Shown in pieces: positions 23,643 to 32,763 of a DNA stretch of 41,279 nt. The first letter of the stretch is position 1, and each line of letters opens with the position of its first letter. A program made the translations under genes and the position numbers. The notes under the pieces are model-generated. The model saw only the letters and a list, made by a program, of their open reading frames with translations, ran no database searches and was not told the DNA's origin. This DNA comes from an uncultured Prevotella sp. (lineage in GTDB: Bacteria; Bacteroidota; Bacteroidia; Bacteroidales; Bacteroidaceae), in NCBI GenBank assembly GCA_900552675.1, contig USAI01000009.1, positions 1 to 41,279 of the forward strand, read 5' to 3'.

Positions 23643-24575
23643 ATGAAAGCAACGACCCTCCCCAAAAAGAATATTGTCACTGAAAAGTGGCTTGATGGAA
23701 TAGCATACGAAATAGCATTTTGGAATAATGTATATCGTTGGCCACATACATTTAAAGGCATGATGGGATGGGCACACTATGGTTCAAAAATAAATTTAGA
23801 AGGTTTTGATGCGAATGATTTTCTTTTGAAATTCAGTAATCCAAAGGTTTATGATGTAGGTTCTGGCATGAGCTACGCTATTGGCGACCGCATTGAAAAA
23901 CAGGGTGAGGAAATAGCGTTAGATGTTCATTATATGGATCCGTTAGCTTTCCATTTCAATCATATTTTGGGCAAATATAAGAAAAAATTGCCAGAAATAG
24001 AGTTTGGTATGTCTGAATACTTGTCTTCGTTTATACCTGATAAAGACGCTGCACTGATTACTATTCAAAATGCACTTGACCATTCTTCGGCTCCTATAAA
24101 AGGTATTGTTGAAGCTTTGGTTTCGTTGCGGGAAGGGGGCGTGCTTTATTTGAACCATCATCCCAATGAAGCTGAAATGGAAAAATATAAAGGTTTTCAT
24201 CAATATAATGTTGATGAGAAAGCGGGCGAATTAATCATTTGGAATAAGACCGAGAAAATAAATGTCAGCCAACTGCTCATGGGCTTCGCTTCTGTTGAAA
24301 CGAAAAGAATGGATACAGGGCATATCGTGGCTGTTATTACACGTAATGGCACAGAAGAAGCGCTGCCTGTATCTCTACAAGGTTATGTAGATGATAAATA
24401 TGATAAAGCTGAACTGTGTAAAGTGTTATTGCAGTTTCAGTATACAAACACGTCGCTTGGCAAGAAACTGAAAGATAGCTTTTATGCGGTTAGTGTAAAC
24501 CTTATTCAGTTTTTTGCACAAATGCTTCCGTGGCATATAAAAATGAAACTGAAGCGCTTGATAAAACAAGCATAG
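23643..24575 (+). CDS. Class I SAM-dependent methyltransferase-like protein
   Basis: Soluble protein of 310 residues. The central part looks like a Rossmann methyltransferase: motif I 'VYDVGSGMSYAIGDR' (69-83), acidic motif II 'IALDVHYMDPLAF' (91-103), and a motif IV-like 'ALITIQNALDHSSAPIKGIVEALVSLREGGVLYLNHHPNEAE' (137-178), where a loading strand is followed by a helix and 'GGVLYL'. The C-terminal 100 residues end in an amphipathic basic tail (MLPWHIKMKLKRLIKQ). It is related in style to methyltransferases in glycan clusters, but there is no glycan cluster here. Monocistronic, in AT-rich DNA with its own terminator. Substrate unknown. Confidence 0.7.
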   Translation: MKATTLPKKNIVTEKWLDGIAYEIAFWNNVYRWPHTFKGMMGWAHYGSKINLEGFDANDFLLKFSNPKVYDVGSGMSYAIGDRIEKQGEEIALDVHYMDPLAFHFNHILGKYKKKLPEIEFGMSEYLSSFIPDKDAALITIQNALDHSSAPIKGIVEALVSLREGGVLYLNHHPNEAEMEKYKGFHQYNVDEKAGELIIWNKTEKINVSQLLMGFASVETKRMDTGHIVAVITRNGTEEALPVSLQGYVDDKYDKAELCKVLLQFQYTNTSLGKKLKDSFYAVSVNLIQFFAQMLPWHIKMKLKRLIKQA

Positions 24576-24601
24576 CGAGCCTTGAAACTATTAATAATAA
24601 A

Positions 24602-24650
24602 CCGTTTCTCGCAATAAATACAATTGCAAGAAACGGCTTATTTGTTTTTA
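24602..24650 (+). terminator. Intrinsic terminator after the methyltransferase-like gene
   Basis: CCGTTTCTCGCAAT (24602-24615) pairs with ATTGCAAGAAACGG (24623-24636), 14 positions with one mismatch and a 7-nt loop, followed by a T-rich stretch. Confidence 0.85.
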
Positions 24651-24732
24651 TTTAAACCCCAATTGGTCGTTAGGGCTTGCTCGTATTTTTAGAAGAACGG
24701 TTTTTGTTTGGCTTTTAATGCGTAATAGCGAG

Positions 24733-25782
24733 CTATTGCAAATCGTTGAACAGTAACTGTATGAGGCGTGGTACACCATATTGGGTGATGTCGGCTTCGT
24801 CTATCCACTGATATTCGGGTGGCAAGGTGGGGCGAGTGGGGGTGTCAAGAAGGTAACCATCGGCATACAGTATACGGTGCGTAAGCACGTGCTTTAGGTT
24901 GTGTTTGAGAAGCAACGGTCGACACTTCTCTTTCGGTAACGATAAGGCATGGCACAATTGTGCCAGAGATAGCGTGTCGTTTTCTTCAAGAGAAGTGGCA
25001 TTATAGGGCTCCCATAAACCTTGCCATATATCGCCTTTGCCCCGACGACGAATGGCTATTTGTCCTTGGCATCGAATATAAACGTATGATAAATGACGAG
25101 TGGTAATGGTTAGTTTGCGCAATTTTACGGGTAATTGCTCTATAGTATCGTCATGTAATGCTTGGCATGTAGAATTGAGCGGGCATAATAGGCATCGTGG
25201 CGACTGTGGGGTGCACTGTATGGCACCAAAGTCCATGATGGCCTGATTATAGATGCCTGCTTCGTGTGGTGGTACCAACGATTGTGCCAGTTGAGCAAAG
25301 GTGTGCTTGCCTTCGGTGGTGTTGATGGGTGTGTTGATACCAAAATGACGTGCCAAAACGCGGTACACATTACCATCGACAGCGGCAACAGGAAGGTTGA
25401 AGGCAATAGAGCCAACGGCAGCAGCGGTATAGTCGCCTACACCTTTCAGTTTCTTAATGTCTTCATAGGTGTTAGGAAAATGCCCTAATTCAACGATTTG
25501 TTTTGCGGCAGTATGCAGATTTCGGGCACGACTATAGTAGCCTAACCCTTGCCATAGGCGTAACACATCGTCTTCAGATGCGTTGGCCAGGTGTTGAACA
25601 GTAGGGTAGGTTTGCATAAAGCGATGCCAGTATTCGGTGCCTTGACTGATGCGAGTTTGCTGCAGAATAATTTCGCTAAGCCAAATGGCATAGGGATTAG
25701 AAGTTTCACGCCAGGGCAGTGTACGGCCGTTTTCTTGAAACCACTGTAGCAGTGTGATGGTAAATGGTGATAGTGGTGTCAT
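24733..25782 (-). CDS. mutY: A/G-specific adenine DNA glycosylase
   Basis: Removes adenine mispaired with 8-oxoguanine, 349 residues (E. coli 350). Catalytic Glu37 in 'WLSEIILQQTR'; helix-hairpin-helix 'LKGVGDYTAAAVGSIAF' (112-128); catalytic Asp136 in 'AAVDGNVYRVLAR'; [4Fe-4S] ligands C190-x6-C197-xx-C200-x5-C206. The Nudix-like C-terminal domain (235-349) recognises oxoG, with 'QIAIRRRGKGDIWQGLWE'. The start overlaps the nudC stop by 4 nt, so the two are translationally coupled. A link with NudC fits an oxidative-damage theme. Confidence 0.97.
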   Translation of the reverse strand: MTPLSPFTITLLQWFQENGRTLPWRETSNPYAIWLSEIILQQTRISQGTEYWHRFMQTYPTVQHLANASEDDVLRLWQGLGYYSRARNLHTAAKQIVELGHFPNTYEDIKKLKGVGDYTAAAVGSIAFNLPVAAVDGNVYRVLARHFGINTPINTTEGKHTFAQLAQSLVPPHEAGIYNQAIMDFGAIQCTPQSPRCLLCPLNSTCQALHDDTIEQLPVKLRKLTITTRHLSYVYIRCQGQIAIRRRGKGDIWQGLWEPYNATSLEENDTLSLAQLCHALSLPKEKCRPLLLKHNLKHVLTHRILYADGYLLDTPTRPTLPPEYQWIDEADITQYGVPRLIQLLFNDLQ

Positions 25783-26567
25783 GATTGAGTGTCGGGAAAC
25801 TGTTCTAACCAGTGGTCGATAAGCATACGGGCTAAGCTAAGCTTCTCAGGTATGGTGGGCAGATTGTGACGATTAAACCATCCGCCGTAGGCCAACTCAG
25901 ACTCTTGTAGCTGTATGTCGCCACTCTCATATTCGGCATAAAAGCCTATCATTAATCCACAGGGGTAGGGCCATGGCTGCGAAGCGTAATAGCGTATATT
26001 CTTGATGTTGAGTGATGTTTCTTCTTTTACCTCTCGGCGTACGGCTTCTTCCAGTGTTTCGCCAGTTTCAACAAAACCTGCTACCAGACCGTAGAATGGC
26101 TTTTTGAAGTTTTTTGCATGCACCAATACCACTTCGTCGCCTTTACTGATGAGCACGATGATGGCGGTGGCTAATTGAGGCCACACTTCTTTACCACAAT
26201 TAGGACAACGTTTTGAAATGTCGGTTTGCATAACCATTTGGGTTCCACATACGCCACAATATTGCGTTGAGGTGTCCCAATAAAGTAGTTCGTGGCACTT
26301 GCCAGCCTTCAGATATAGTTCGTGGCTAAGTTTGTAATATGAAGCGCGAAGGTCGCACCATTCATACTGGTTTTCGTTAATAGGGGTTGCTGGCGTTACG
26401 TTGAATGTCTTTACATCGGCTTGAGGTAGGGCCGGCATCACATTTAATATATGTGTCTTTGGGGATGGGGTGATGGGCGAGTTGTTGGCACAAGGAATAG
26501 TATATGTGCCATCAGCCAGACGTTCGAGCAGAACGTCATGGCGCTGAAAGATAAACCAGAATGTCAT
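25779..26567 (-). CDS. nudC: NADH pyrophosphatase / NAD-cap hydrolase NudC
   Basis: Nudix hydrolase of 262 residues that splits NAD(H) to NMN(H) and AMP and, in E. coli, removes NAD caps from RNA. A zinc ribbon is formed by C104, C107, C121 and C124 (CGVCG, CPNCG). The Nudix box runs from 'GFVETGETLEEAVRREVKEETSL' (164-186). The NudC-specific SQPWPYP (196-202) distinguishes it from other Nudix proteins. Lies 26 nt after tamB and overlaps mutY by 4 nt. Confidence 0.96.
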   Translation of the reverse strand: MTFWFIFQRHDVLLERLADGTYTIPCANNSPITPSPKTHILNVMPALPQADVKTFNVTPATPINENQYEWCDLRASYYKLSHELYLKAGKCHELLYWDTSTQYCGVCGTQMVMQTDISKRCPNCGKEVWPQLATAIIVLISKGDEVVLVHAKNFKKPFYGLVAGFVETGETLEEAVRREVKEETSLNIKNIRYYASQPWPYPCGLMIGFYAEYESGDIQLQESELAYGGWFNRHNLPTIPEKLSLARMLIDHWLEQFPDTQS

Positions 26568-26593
26568 ACTAATATCTGTTTATGATGTTTTTC

Positions 26594-29500
26594 TTATTTT
26601 CGGTTGCGGCGCATGTGCGCTTTTGCCTTTTCGGGCTGCTTGCCTTTTTTGGGGCCTTTGGCCTTCTTTTTCCGTCCGAAGAGGTCGGAAAGTGAAGAGA
26701 AGTCTTTCTTCATGAGCAAACCGATGCCTTGTGTGGTGAGACTGTTGCGCGTGAAATAGCGGTCATTGGTCTTATTGTAGAAATTGAAGGCCAAATTACC
26801 GTTGGGGTAGAGTAGATACTTGAGGTCGAAGTCGCCAATGAAACTGGTAGTAGCGTTGGCATTATCGCGATAGCCAAACTGGCCGTCTACCAACAAACGA
26901 CCAGAGAATAGGCGGCCTGATAGCAGGCCTTCATACTCGGCATTGTTAAAGCCCTCGGTTCCAGTAGATATATTGGCACCGAAATTCCAGTCGCTGCTGT
27001 TCGTAAGATTACCGATAACATCGTTAACCTGCTGACTGATGGTGCCACTAAGAATACTTTGCATGGCCAATGATGCTTGGCTTTGCTGGCCATTATTTTC
27101 TAAGCTGGCGTTGTTGTTGCCTTGGCTCATGAAACGACCAACGGCCAACAGATACAGAACCTGCTGGTTCATTTCTTCCTCACTGTTTACTACACTATAT
27201 ATCATTTGGCGAGCATCAGCGTTGAGGTTGGGCACGTCAAGACCGAAGTCGACATGTGGTGTAGCTGGTGTGCCAGTAATGTTCATTAAACAGTCAACGC
27301 GTGTGTTGTTGCTGGTAAACGATTTGCCTATGTTTAAGTCAGACAAACTCACACTGTTCAGTGTATAGATAGCGTTGAGGTTGAGGGCGGCAGCATAGGG
27401 GTCGCCACCAAAGCTAATCGAACTTCCTTGGCGGAACAAGAAGTCGCGTTTAATGAAGTTTTGAACAGTAAGCTTGTAATGTCCGTTGGTGATATTATAG
27501 TTGCCGAAGAGGTCAAAACTGCCTTTGTTATAGTAGTTGGCCTTCAACACACCATTTCCGTTTAATGTGATATAGTCGCCCGAACGATTATCCATCAACA
27601 GTTTGATGGTAGCGTCAGATGTACAGTTGATAAGGAAGTTGATACGAATATCAGTGCTTACATCTAATGGCTTGTTTTTGATGATGGGTGTAGAGGTGCG
27701 AAGCGAGTCGGTGTTATTGCCGTGGCTTGATGATTGTGATGTCCAACTAAGGAAGTCGTGTGAGGTGATAGCGTCGGGAGATGCTACATTATATACTAAG
27801 ATGCTACCTCTTTCTGGGGTTCCATCAACGGTGATGTCAAGCAGTCCGCTACGGCCCACTATCTTACAGTTGCCTGTGACGTAGGCTGTGCCGTAGAAGG
27901 TACCACCATCAAATGTGTGGGTGTCGTAAGCCAACAGATGTTGTGCTTCAACATTTAGGTCGTAAGTAAGACGTGTGAGGTGCTGGTGGCCCAAATGACC
28001 TGTAACAATGCCTATATTCCCATTGCGGTCAGTGATGGTATCGCCTTCAAACAAAATGGCATCGGGGATGAATTTTACCACGTTGTGCTTCAATGTATAG
28101 GTAGTGTTAAGACTTGTAATCGTTAAAGAACCGTCGGCAACAAGTTCTCCTGTAAGATTTATATTGCTTAATGGCCCTGCAAGGCATACGGAGCCAGTCG
28201 CTTCGCCGTTAATGTCGTGCATGAAGCTTGAGCAGAAACTTTCAAGAAATTCGACACGTGTGCGCTTAGCAATGATATCGAGTTTTATGTCGCTGCGTTG
28301 AGGTGAAACATAACCATTAATAAGCGTTCGGCGGTCATCGGTGTCGACAGCCGTTGCATTAATATCAATTTGTTTTAACGTAGTGTTTAGTGATGCATCA
28401 GCATACAAGGTTCCCATTCGGCCATTTTCAAAGCGAAAATCGTTAACGGTAAGGTGTGCGTTTGCTATGGGCTGTTTGGTAAAACAAGCTGATACACAAG
28501 CGCGGCCACTGGCCATACCACTGAATTCGACGCTATGGAAATTCACCAAGTTGAGAATGTAATTGATGTTGATGTCTTGTAGAAAGACTTGTAACGAGTC
28601 GGCTTCTTTGTCAGTAGCTCGGCCATCAATGGTGAGGTATTGCTTGTCATGACTAATGCTGAATTTATTGACTGTGAGGTCGTTTTTCGAATAGTCGATG
28701 CTTGATGAATGAATGTTCCATATCGTGTCGCCAATGCATAATGTTGAGGGGTTTATTTGTACATGGGCGGCAGAAATGCCTGCAGCGTTTTTATAAAAAT
28801 TGGTACGAGCATGTATGTAGCCACGAATAGGGTGACGTTCGTCTTCGTTTAGATTGAGCAATGTAGTAAGGCTGTTTTCAAAAGCCTTGGCTCTTAAACG
28901 ATAGGTCGAGGTGCTGCCATTGCCCATAATCTTTTGTATGCTTGCCTGAGCACAAAGCGAATCGGCAATGCTTTGTATTGAGAAGTTGACGTTTTTATAA
29001 GGAGCATCGTTATATGAGAATGATGGAATTGACATATTGAGATCAATGAAATCATTCTTATCGTTTATGATGCCTTGTAAGGTGAGTGGCTGCTTGATTT
29101 TAAGATCAATGCCAGTAAGCTTTTTTAGTAAATGAGTGTCATTAACCTTAGCATTAACGGTAAAACTGTTAATGTTGCGGTTTTGATCGTAATGTAATGT
29201 TGTGCCAGGCAATGTTTGTATGTGCTTGGCAATAATGTTTGTTATACTTTTGTATAATGACGAATAATTGAATTTGCCTGCTAAGTCGAAGTCGCAGAAA
29301 CCTGAGCGGAGCGTGATTTGTCGTGATGCACCAATGCCAGTAGAAGATAGGGTGATGTCTTGTGGATGGTAAAGCGTGTCAGCTGTGGCAAGTGCTATAT
29401 CTGTGATATTGATGTTGCCAATGGTGTTGTCTAACAATCCTGTACCATGAAGATTTGTATTTGTAAGATTGGCTTTGATGTTCATACTGGTGCGCAAGTC

Positions 29501-31102
29501 GGGTATATTGGTGAGAATACCCAAACTTGCTGTTCGTAGATTTTTAATACTTGTTTCAATGTTTAGCGTGTGCTGTTTGCCCGTATTGAGCAACTGGCCT
29601 GTAAGGATGATATTTCCGATGGGATCGTCAATTGAAACAAAACCTTTTGCTTGGGTTTTGCTATATGAGACATCGATGCGTATGTTGTTGTATATCTTTG
29701 ACTTATATGCAATGTTGTTAATATCTCCTTTAATGACAAAATACTTCGGTATGTCGCCTGAAATATGTATGTTGGCTGCTATGTCGCCTAAATCGTTGTT
29801 ACCAGTGAATTCTTTTATATTGAACTGCTTGGTGAAGATAGATAATGTGGTGTTCTGTGATTGTTTGTGTGCACTGATACTAATATTTCCAACCTCGGAA
29901 TGAAGCTTTGCGTTCACATTAAGACTGTTTCCGTAACTTGTTGCATTTCCGCTGATTACGAAATGCTGCTTAGCGCTTTTATTTAAAAATGATGGATAGG
30001 GCTTATTCGCTATTTCACATGCCTGATGAATGAAATCGGTAGAGAATGAAAGGCGCGAAAGATTGGCCTGCCAGTTAGGCTTGCCAGAAATGTTGTTTAT
30101 AGTGCCGTTCGCCTGCAGAAATAAGCTGTTCTCAGACGAATTAAGTATAAACTGACCAATGTGTAGCGTTCCTCCTTGTGTTGAGAAATTTGTGTTTATG
30201 GAAAAAGGTGTGCGCAACGATGAAAGCTGAGTGAGAAAATATGAAAAGTCGGCAGGGATAATTGATGGCGCTTGAATTTTGCCTTGGCCACGAAGTGATG
30301 AAGCAATAATCTTTCCCTCATGTGTTGTATAGGTGGCTGCAACGTGAGGAATATGAAGCTGGCTGTTGCCTGCTAAAAGGCTGAAATTTTCTAACAAGGC
30401 AGCATGTTTGCCGATGTTTAAACGAAATGACAACTTCTTTATCGCAAATCCTGATTGTTCGTTGAAGGCCATGCGTTTAACCTTTATCGATAAACTGTCG
30501 TTGGTAAGGGTGTTTAAAATAATATGGCTACTAATATGATTCAACTCAATATCACGAGGTGTGAATATTCCTTTCTTTGCTAATCGAGCTTCCTGTTGAC
30601 GGAACGATATCGATGTGTTGCGTAAAATAATACTATTGGCTTGAAGATGAAGGGGTGATGACTCTTTCTTGTCTTTTGAACTGAATGCGTCAATGATGTA
30701 TTGGAAATTGTATGAGCCGTCTTTCTTGGTTTTATAGATATTGGCTTTCATGCCGAATATCTGTATAGATGAAATGACAATATTGCCTCGAGTAAGCTCG
30801 TATGGACTTACTTTAACAGATAAACGGGTGGCATCAAGTAGGGGAGCGCCTGTTTGGTCAGTTAAATGTACATTGTCAATGATAAGGCGGTTAAAGAAAC
30901 CTAAATCAATACGGCCTACTGATACGGGCGTGCCAATTTTGTCTTCTAATAATTCACTAACGTATGTGCCTAAAGCGTGTTGCACCATGGGTACATGGAG
31001 CATCACTACGACTATAAGATACATTACTAAAACGAACCCTATAGTGATGTTTATTATGCGTTTTGCTATGTTAATGACTATGCTTTCTAATAATAATGGC
31101 AC
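26594..31102 (-). CDS. TamB-family translocation/assembly protein
   Basis: Very large envelope protein, 1502 residues. An N-terminal membrane helix (INITIGFVLVMYLIVVVMLH) is followed by an AsmA-like start (ALGTYVSELLEDKIGTPVSVGRIDLGFFNRLIIDNVHLTD), a long periplasmic beta-rich body, and a C-terminal DUF490/TamB domain (NYNITNGHYKLTVQNFIKRDFLFRQGSSISFGGDPYAAALNLNAIYTL; LLSGRLFSGRLLVDGQFGYRDN). TamB homologues bridge inner and outer membranes and help lipid transport or outer-membrane protein assembly. It ends in a lysine/arginine-rich tail of about 25 residues after the TamB domain. The start is uncertain: the first start codon is GTG (31102), which overlaps a -7-like box; the first in-frame ATG would lose part of the helix. 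No tamA-like gene is adjacent. Confidence 0.93.
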   Translation of the reverse strand: MPLLLESIVINIAKRIINITIGFVLVMYLIVVVMLHVPMVQHALGTYVSELLEDKIGTPVSVGRIDLGFFNRLIIDNVHLTDQTGAPLLDATRLSVKVSPYELTRGNIVISSIQIFGMKANIYKTKKDGSYNFQYIIDAFSSKDKKESSPLHLQANSIILRNTSISFRQQEARLAKKGIFTPRDIELNHISSHIILNTLTNDSLSIKVKRMAFNEQSGFAIKKLSFRLNIGKHAALLENFSLLAGNSQLHIPHVAATYTTHEGKIIASSLRGQGKIQAPSIIPADFSYFLTQLSSLRTPFSINTNFSTQGGTLHIGQFILNSSENSLFLQANGTINNISGKPNWQANLSRLSFSTDFIHQACEIANKPYPSFLNKSAKQHFVISGNATSYGNSLNVNAKLHSEVGNISISAHKQSQNTTLSIFTKQFNIKEFTGNNDLGDIAANIHISGDIPKYFVIKGDINNIAYKSKIYNNIRIDVSYSKTQAKGFVSIDDPIGNIILTGQLLNTGKQHTLNIETSIKNLRTASLGILTNIPDLRTSMNIKANLTNTNLHGTGLLDNTIGNINITDIALATADTLYHPQDITLSSTGIGASRQITLRSGFCDFDLAGKFNYSSLYKSITNIIAKHIQTLPGTTLHYDQNRNINSFTVNAKVNDTHLLKKLTGIDLKIKQPLTLQGIINDKNDFIDLNMSIPSFSYNDAPYKNVNFSIQSIADSLCAQASIQKIMGNGSTSTYRLRAKAFENSLTTLLNLNEDERHPIRGYIHARTNFYKNAAGISAAHVQINPSTLCIGDTIWNIHSSSIDYSKNDLTVNKFSISHDKQYLTIDGRATDKEADSLQVFLQDININYILNLVNFHSVEFSGMASGRACVSACFTKQPIANAHLTVNDFRFENGRMGTLYADASLNTTLKQIDINATAVDTDDRRTLINGYVSPQRSDIKLDIIAKRTRVEFLESFCSSFMHDINGEATGSVCLAGPLSNINLTGELVADGSLTITSLNTTYTLKHNVVKFIPDAILFEGDTITDRNGNIGIVTGHLGHQHLTRLTYDLNVEAQHLLAYDTHTFDGGTFYGTAYVTGNCKIVGRSGLLDITVDGTPERGSILVYNVASPDAITSHDFLSWTSQSSSHGNNTDSLRTSTPIIKNKPLDVSTDIRINFLINCTSDATIKLLMDNRSGDYITLNGNGVLKANYYNKGSFDLFGNYNITNGHYKLTVQNFIKRDFLFRQGSSISFGGDPYAAALNLNAIYTLNSVSLSDLNIGKSFTSNNTRVDCLMNITGTPATPHVDFGLDVPNLNADARQMIYSVVNSEEEMNQQVLYLLAVGRFMSQGNNNASLENNGQQSQASLAMQSILSGTISQQVNDVIGNLTNSSDWNFGANISTGTEGFNNAEYEGLLSGRLFSGRLLVDGQFGYRDNANATTSFIGDFDLKYLLYPNGNLAFNFYNKTNDRYFTRNSLTTQGIGLLMKKDFSSLSDLFGRKKKAKGPKKGKQPEKAKAHMRRNRK

Positions 31103-31109
31103 AAAATTA
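31102..31109 (-). promoter_or_regulatory. TAATTTTG box overlapping the tamB GTG start
   Basis: On the minus strand TAATTTTG immediately contains the G of the GTG start. If it is the real -7 box, the transcript would begin after the GTG and translation must start further in. If not, the promoter lies elsewhere. Confidence 0.3.
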
Positions 31110-31151
31110 CATCATTTTTTTTATGTGAAGAAATAAAAGCTGACATTTTCC

Positions 31152-31182
31152 TTTCTGTTATCTATTATTTTTACTAAATTTG
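31152..31182 (+). promoter_or_regulatory. Promoter of the nqr operon
   Basis: TTTC (31152-31155), 19 nt, then TAAATTTG (31175-31182). The transcript start near 31189 would leave a leader of about 185 nt before nqrA, long compared with the rnf leader. Confidence 0.6.
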
Positions 31183-31374
31183 CAAGTCTAAAAGTGTTCG
31201 CGTATAGTTTTAACACGCGTCTATGGATGTCTAATGGGTGACAAGTGATATATGTGTGCGACGTGTGTGACTAGATGTATTGCAATGCTCTGTAAAAGTC
31301 TAATATAGGCTGGGATAAAACGACACTATGTAAAACTTATACTGAAATTTATATTTTTTATATCATTATATTTT

Positions 31375-32730
31375 ATGGTGAACGTAATAAGGTTACGAAA
31401 AGGGTTGGATATCAATCTGACTGGTAAAGCTGAGAAAACTGTTCGCTCGTTAGCTATTGATGGCAACTATGCTCTTGTGCCCGATGATTTTGTCGGTGTA
31501 AAACCCAAAGTGGTGGTCAAGGAAGGTGACAGGGTGACAGTTGGTGATGCCTTGTTTGTAAACAAAGAGTTCCCTGAAGTAAAATTTGCTTCGCCTGTTA
31601 GTGGCGAGGTAGTTTCGGTGCTTCGTGGGGATAGACGTAAGTTGTTAAACGTGGTTGTAAAACCCGATAGTGAACAGGTGTTTCATGATTTCGGTAAGAG
31701 CGACGTTGCACAACTTGATGGCAAAGGCGTTATTGATAAACTGTTAGAGGCAGGTCTCTTTGGTTTTGTAAACCAATTGCCCTATGCTGTTTCAACACAG
31801 CCTTCAGTAATGCCTAAAGCAATCTTTGTTAGTGCTTTCCGTGATATGCCCTTGGCTGCTGATTTTGAGGTAGAACTTGACGGCAATGAACAAGATTTTC
31901 AAACGGGTCTTACTGCGCTCTCGAAAATCGCTACTACTTATTTGAGTATTAGTCCGAAGCAAAGCAATAAAGCATTAACAGAGGCTAAAAATGTTGAGGT
32001 GTATTGTTTCGATGGTCCTTGTCCTGCTGGTAATGTAGGTGTACAGGTAAACCACATTAGTCCTGTCAATAAAGGTGAAGTGGTGTGGACTGTTGATCCT
32101 ACATTTGTAATCTTCTTCGGACGCCTGTTTAATACTGGACGTGTTGATATGACACGTGTGGTAGCAGTGGCAGGAAGTGAAATAGCAAAGCCTCAGTATG
32201 TAAAAACTTTGTTGGGCACTTCGTTTAAAACAGTATTTGCTGAACAGATGGCTCATACAGAAGGTGTGCGCTTGATTAACGGTAATCCGCTTACAGGTAA
32301 AGCTTGTTCAATGGAGAATAGCTTTGTGGGAGCACGTACATCTGAAATTACAGCTATCAAAGAAGGTGATAACGCCGATGAGATGTTTGGTTGGATACGT
32401 CCTCGTTTCAATCAGTTCTCAGTAAGCAGAAGCTATTTTAGCTGGCTGTTTGGTAAGAAAAAAGAGTATGCTCTTGATGCTCGTGTGAAAGGTGGCGAAC
32501 GTCACATGATTATGAGTGGCGAATATGATAAGGTGTTGCCAATGGATATTTATGCTGAATATCTTGTGAAGGCCATTATTACTGGCGATATCGACAAGAT
32601 GGAACAACTGGGTATCTATGAGGTGTCGCCTGAAGACTTTGCATTGGCTGAATTTGTTGACTCTTCAAAGTTAGAACTTCAGCACATCGTGCGTCAAGGC
32701 TTAGACACTCTTAGAAAAGAGAATGCTTGA
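31375..32730 (+). CDS. nqrA: Na+-NQR subunit A
   Basis: Peripheral cytoplasmic subunit of Na+-translocating NADH:quinone reductase, 451 residues (V. cholerae about 446). N-terminus 'IRLRKGLDINLTGKAEKTV' and a barrel-sandwich segment 'GVKPKVVVKEGDRVTVGDALFVNKEFPEVKFASPVSGEV' are typical; 'GPCPAGNVGVQVNHISPV' and 'RPRFNQFSVSRSYFSWLF' are further signatures. It is homologous in fold to RnfC but has no ferredoxin motifs, as expected. First of six tightly spaced genes; 33 nt to nqrB. Confidence 0.96.
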   Translation: MVNVIRLRKGLDINLTGKAEKTVRSLAIDGNYALVPDDFVGVKPKVVVKEGDRVTVGDALFVNKEFPEVKFASPVSGEVVSVLRGDRRKLLNVVVKPDSEQVFHDFGKSDVAQLDGKGVIDKLLEAGLFGFVNQLPYAVSTQPSVMPKAIFVSAFRDMPLAADFEVELDGNEQDFQTGLTALSKIATTYLSISPKQSNKALTEAKNVEVYCFDGPCPAGNVGVQVNHISPVNKGEVVWTVDPTFVIFFGRLFNTGRVDMTRVVAVAGSEIAKPQYVKTLLGTSFKTVFAEQMAHTEGVRLINGNPLTGKACSMENSFVGARTSEITAIKEGDNADEMFGWIRPRFNQFSVSRSYFSWLFGKKKEYALDARVKGGERHMIMSGEYDKVLPMDIYAEYLVKAIITGDIDKMEQLGIYEVSPEDFALAEFVDSSKLELQHIVRQGLDTLRKENA

Positions 32731-32763
32731 TAAAAAGATTTGTTTTGAGTAAAATTATACAAA

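Noticed and set aside
31189..31374. Riboswitch in the nqr leader
   Set aside because: I could not match the region to any known riboswitch core; only a small stem and a mini reading frame are visible.
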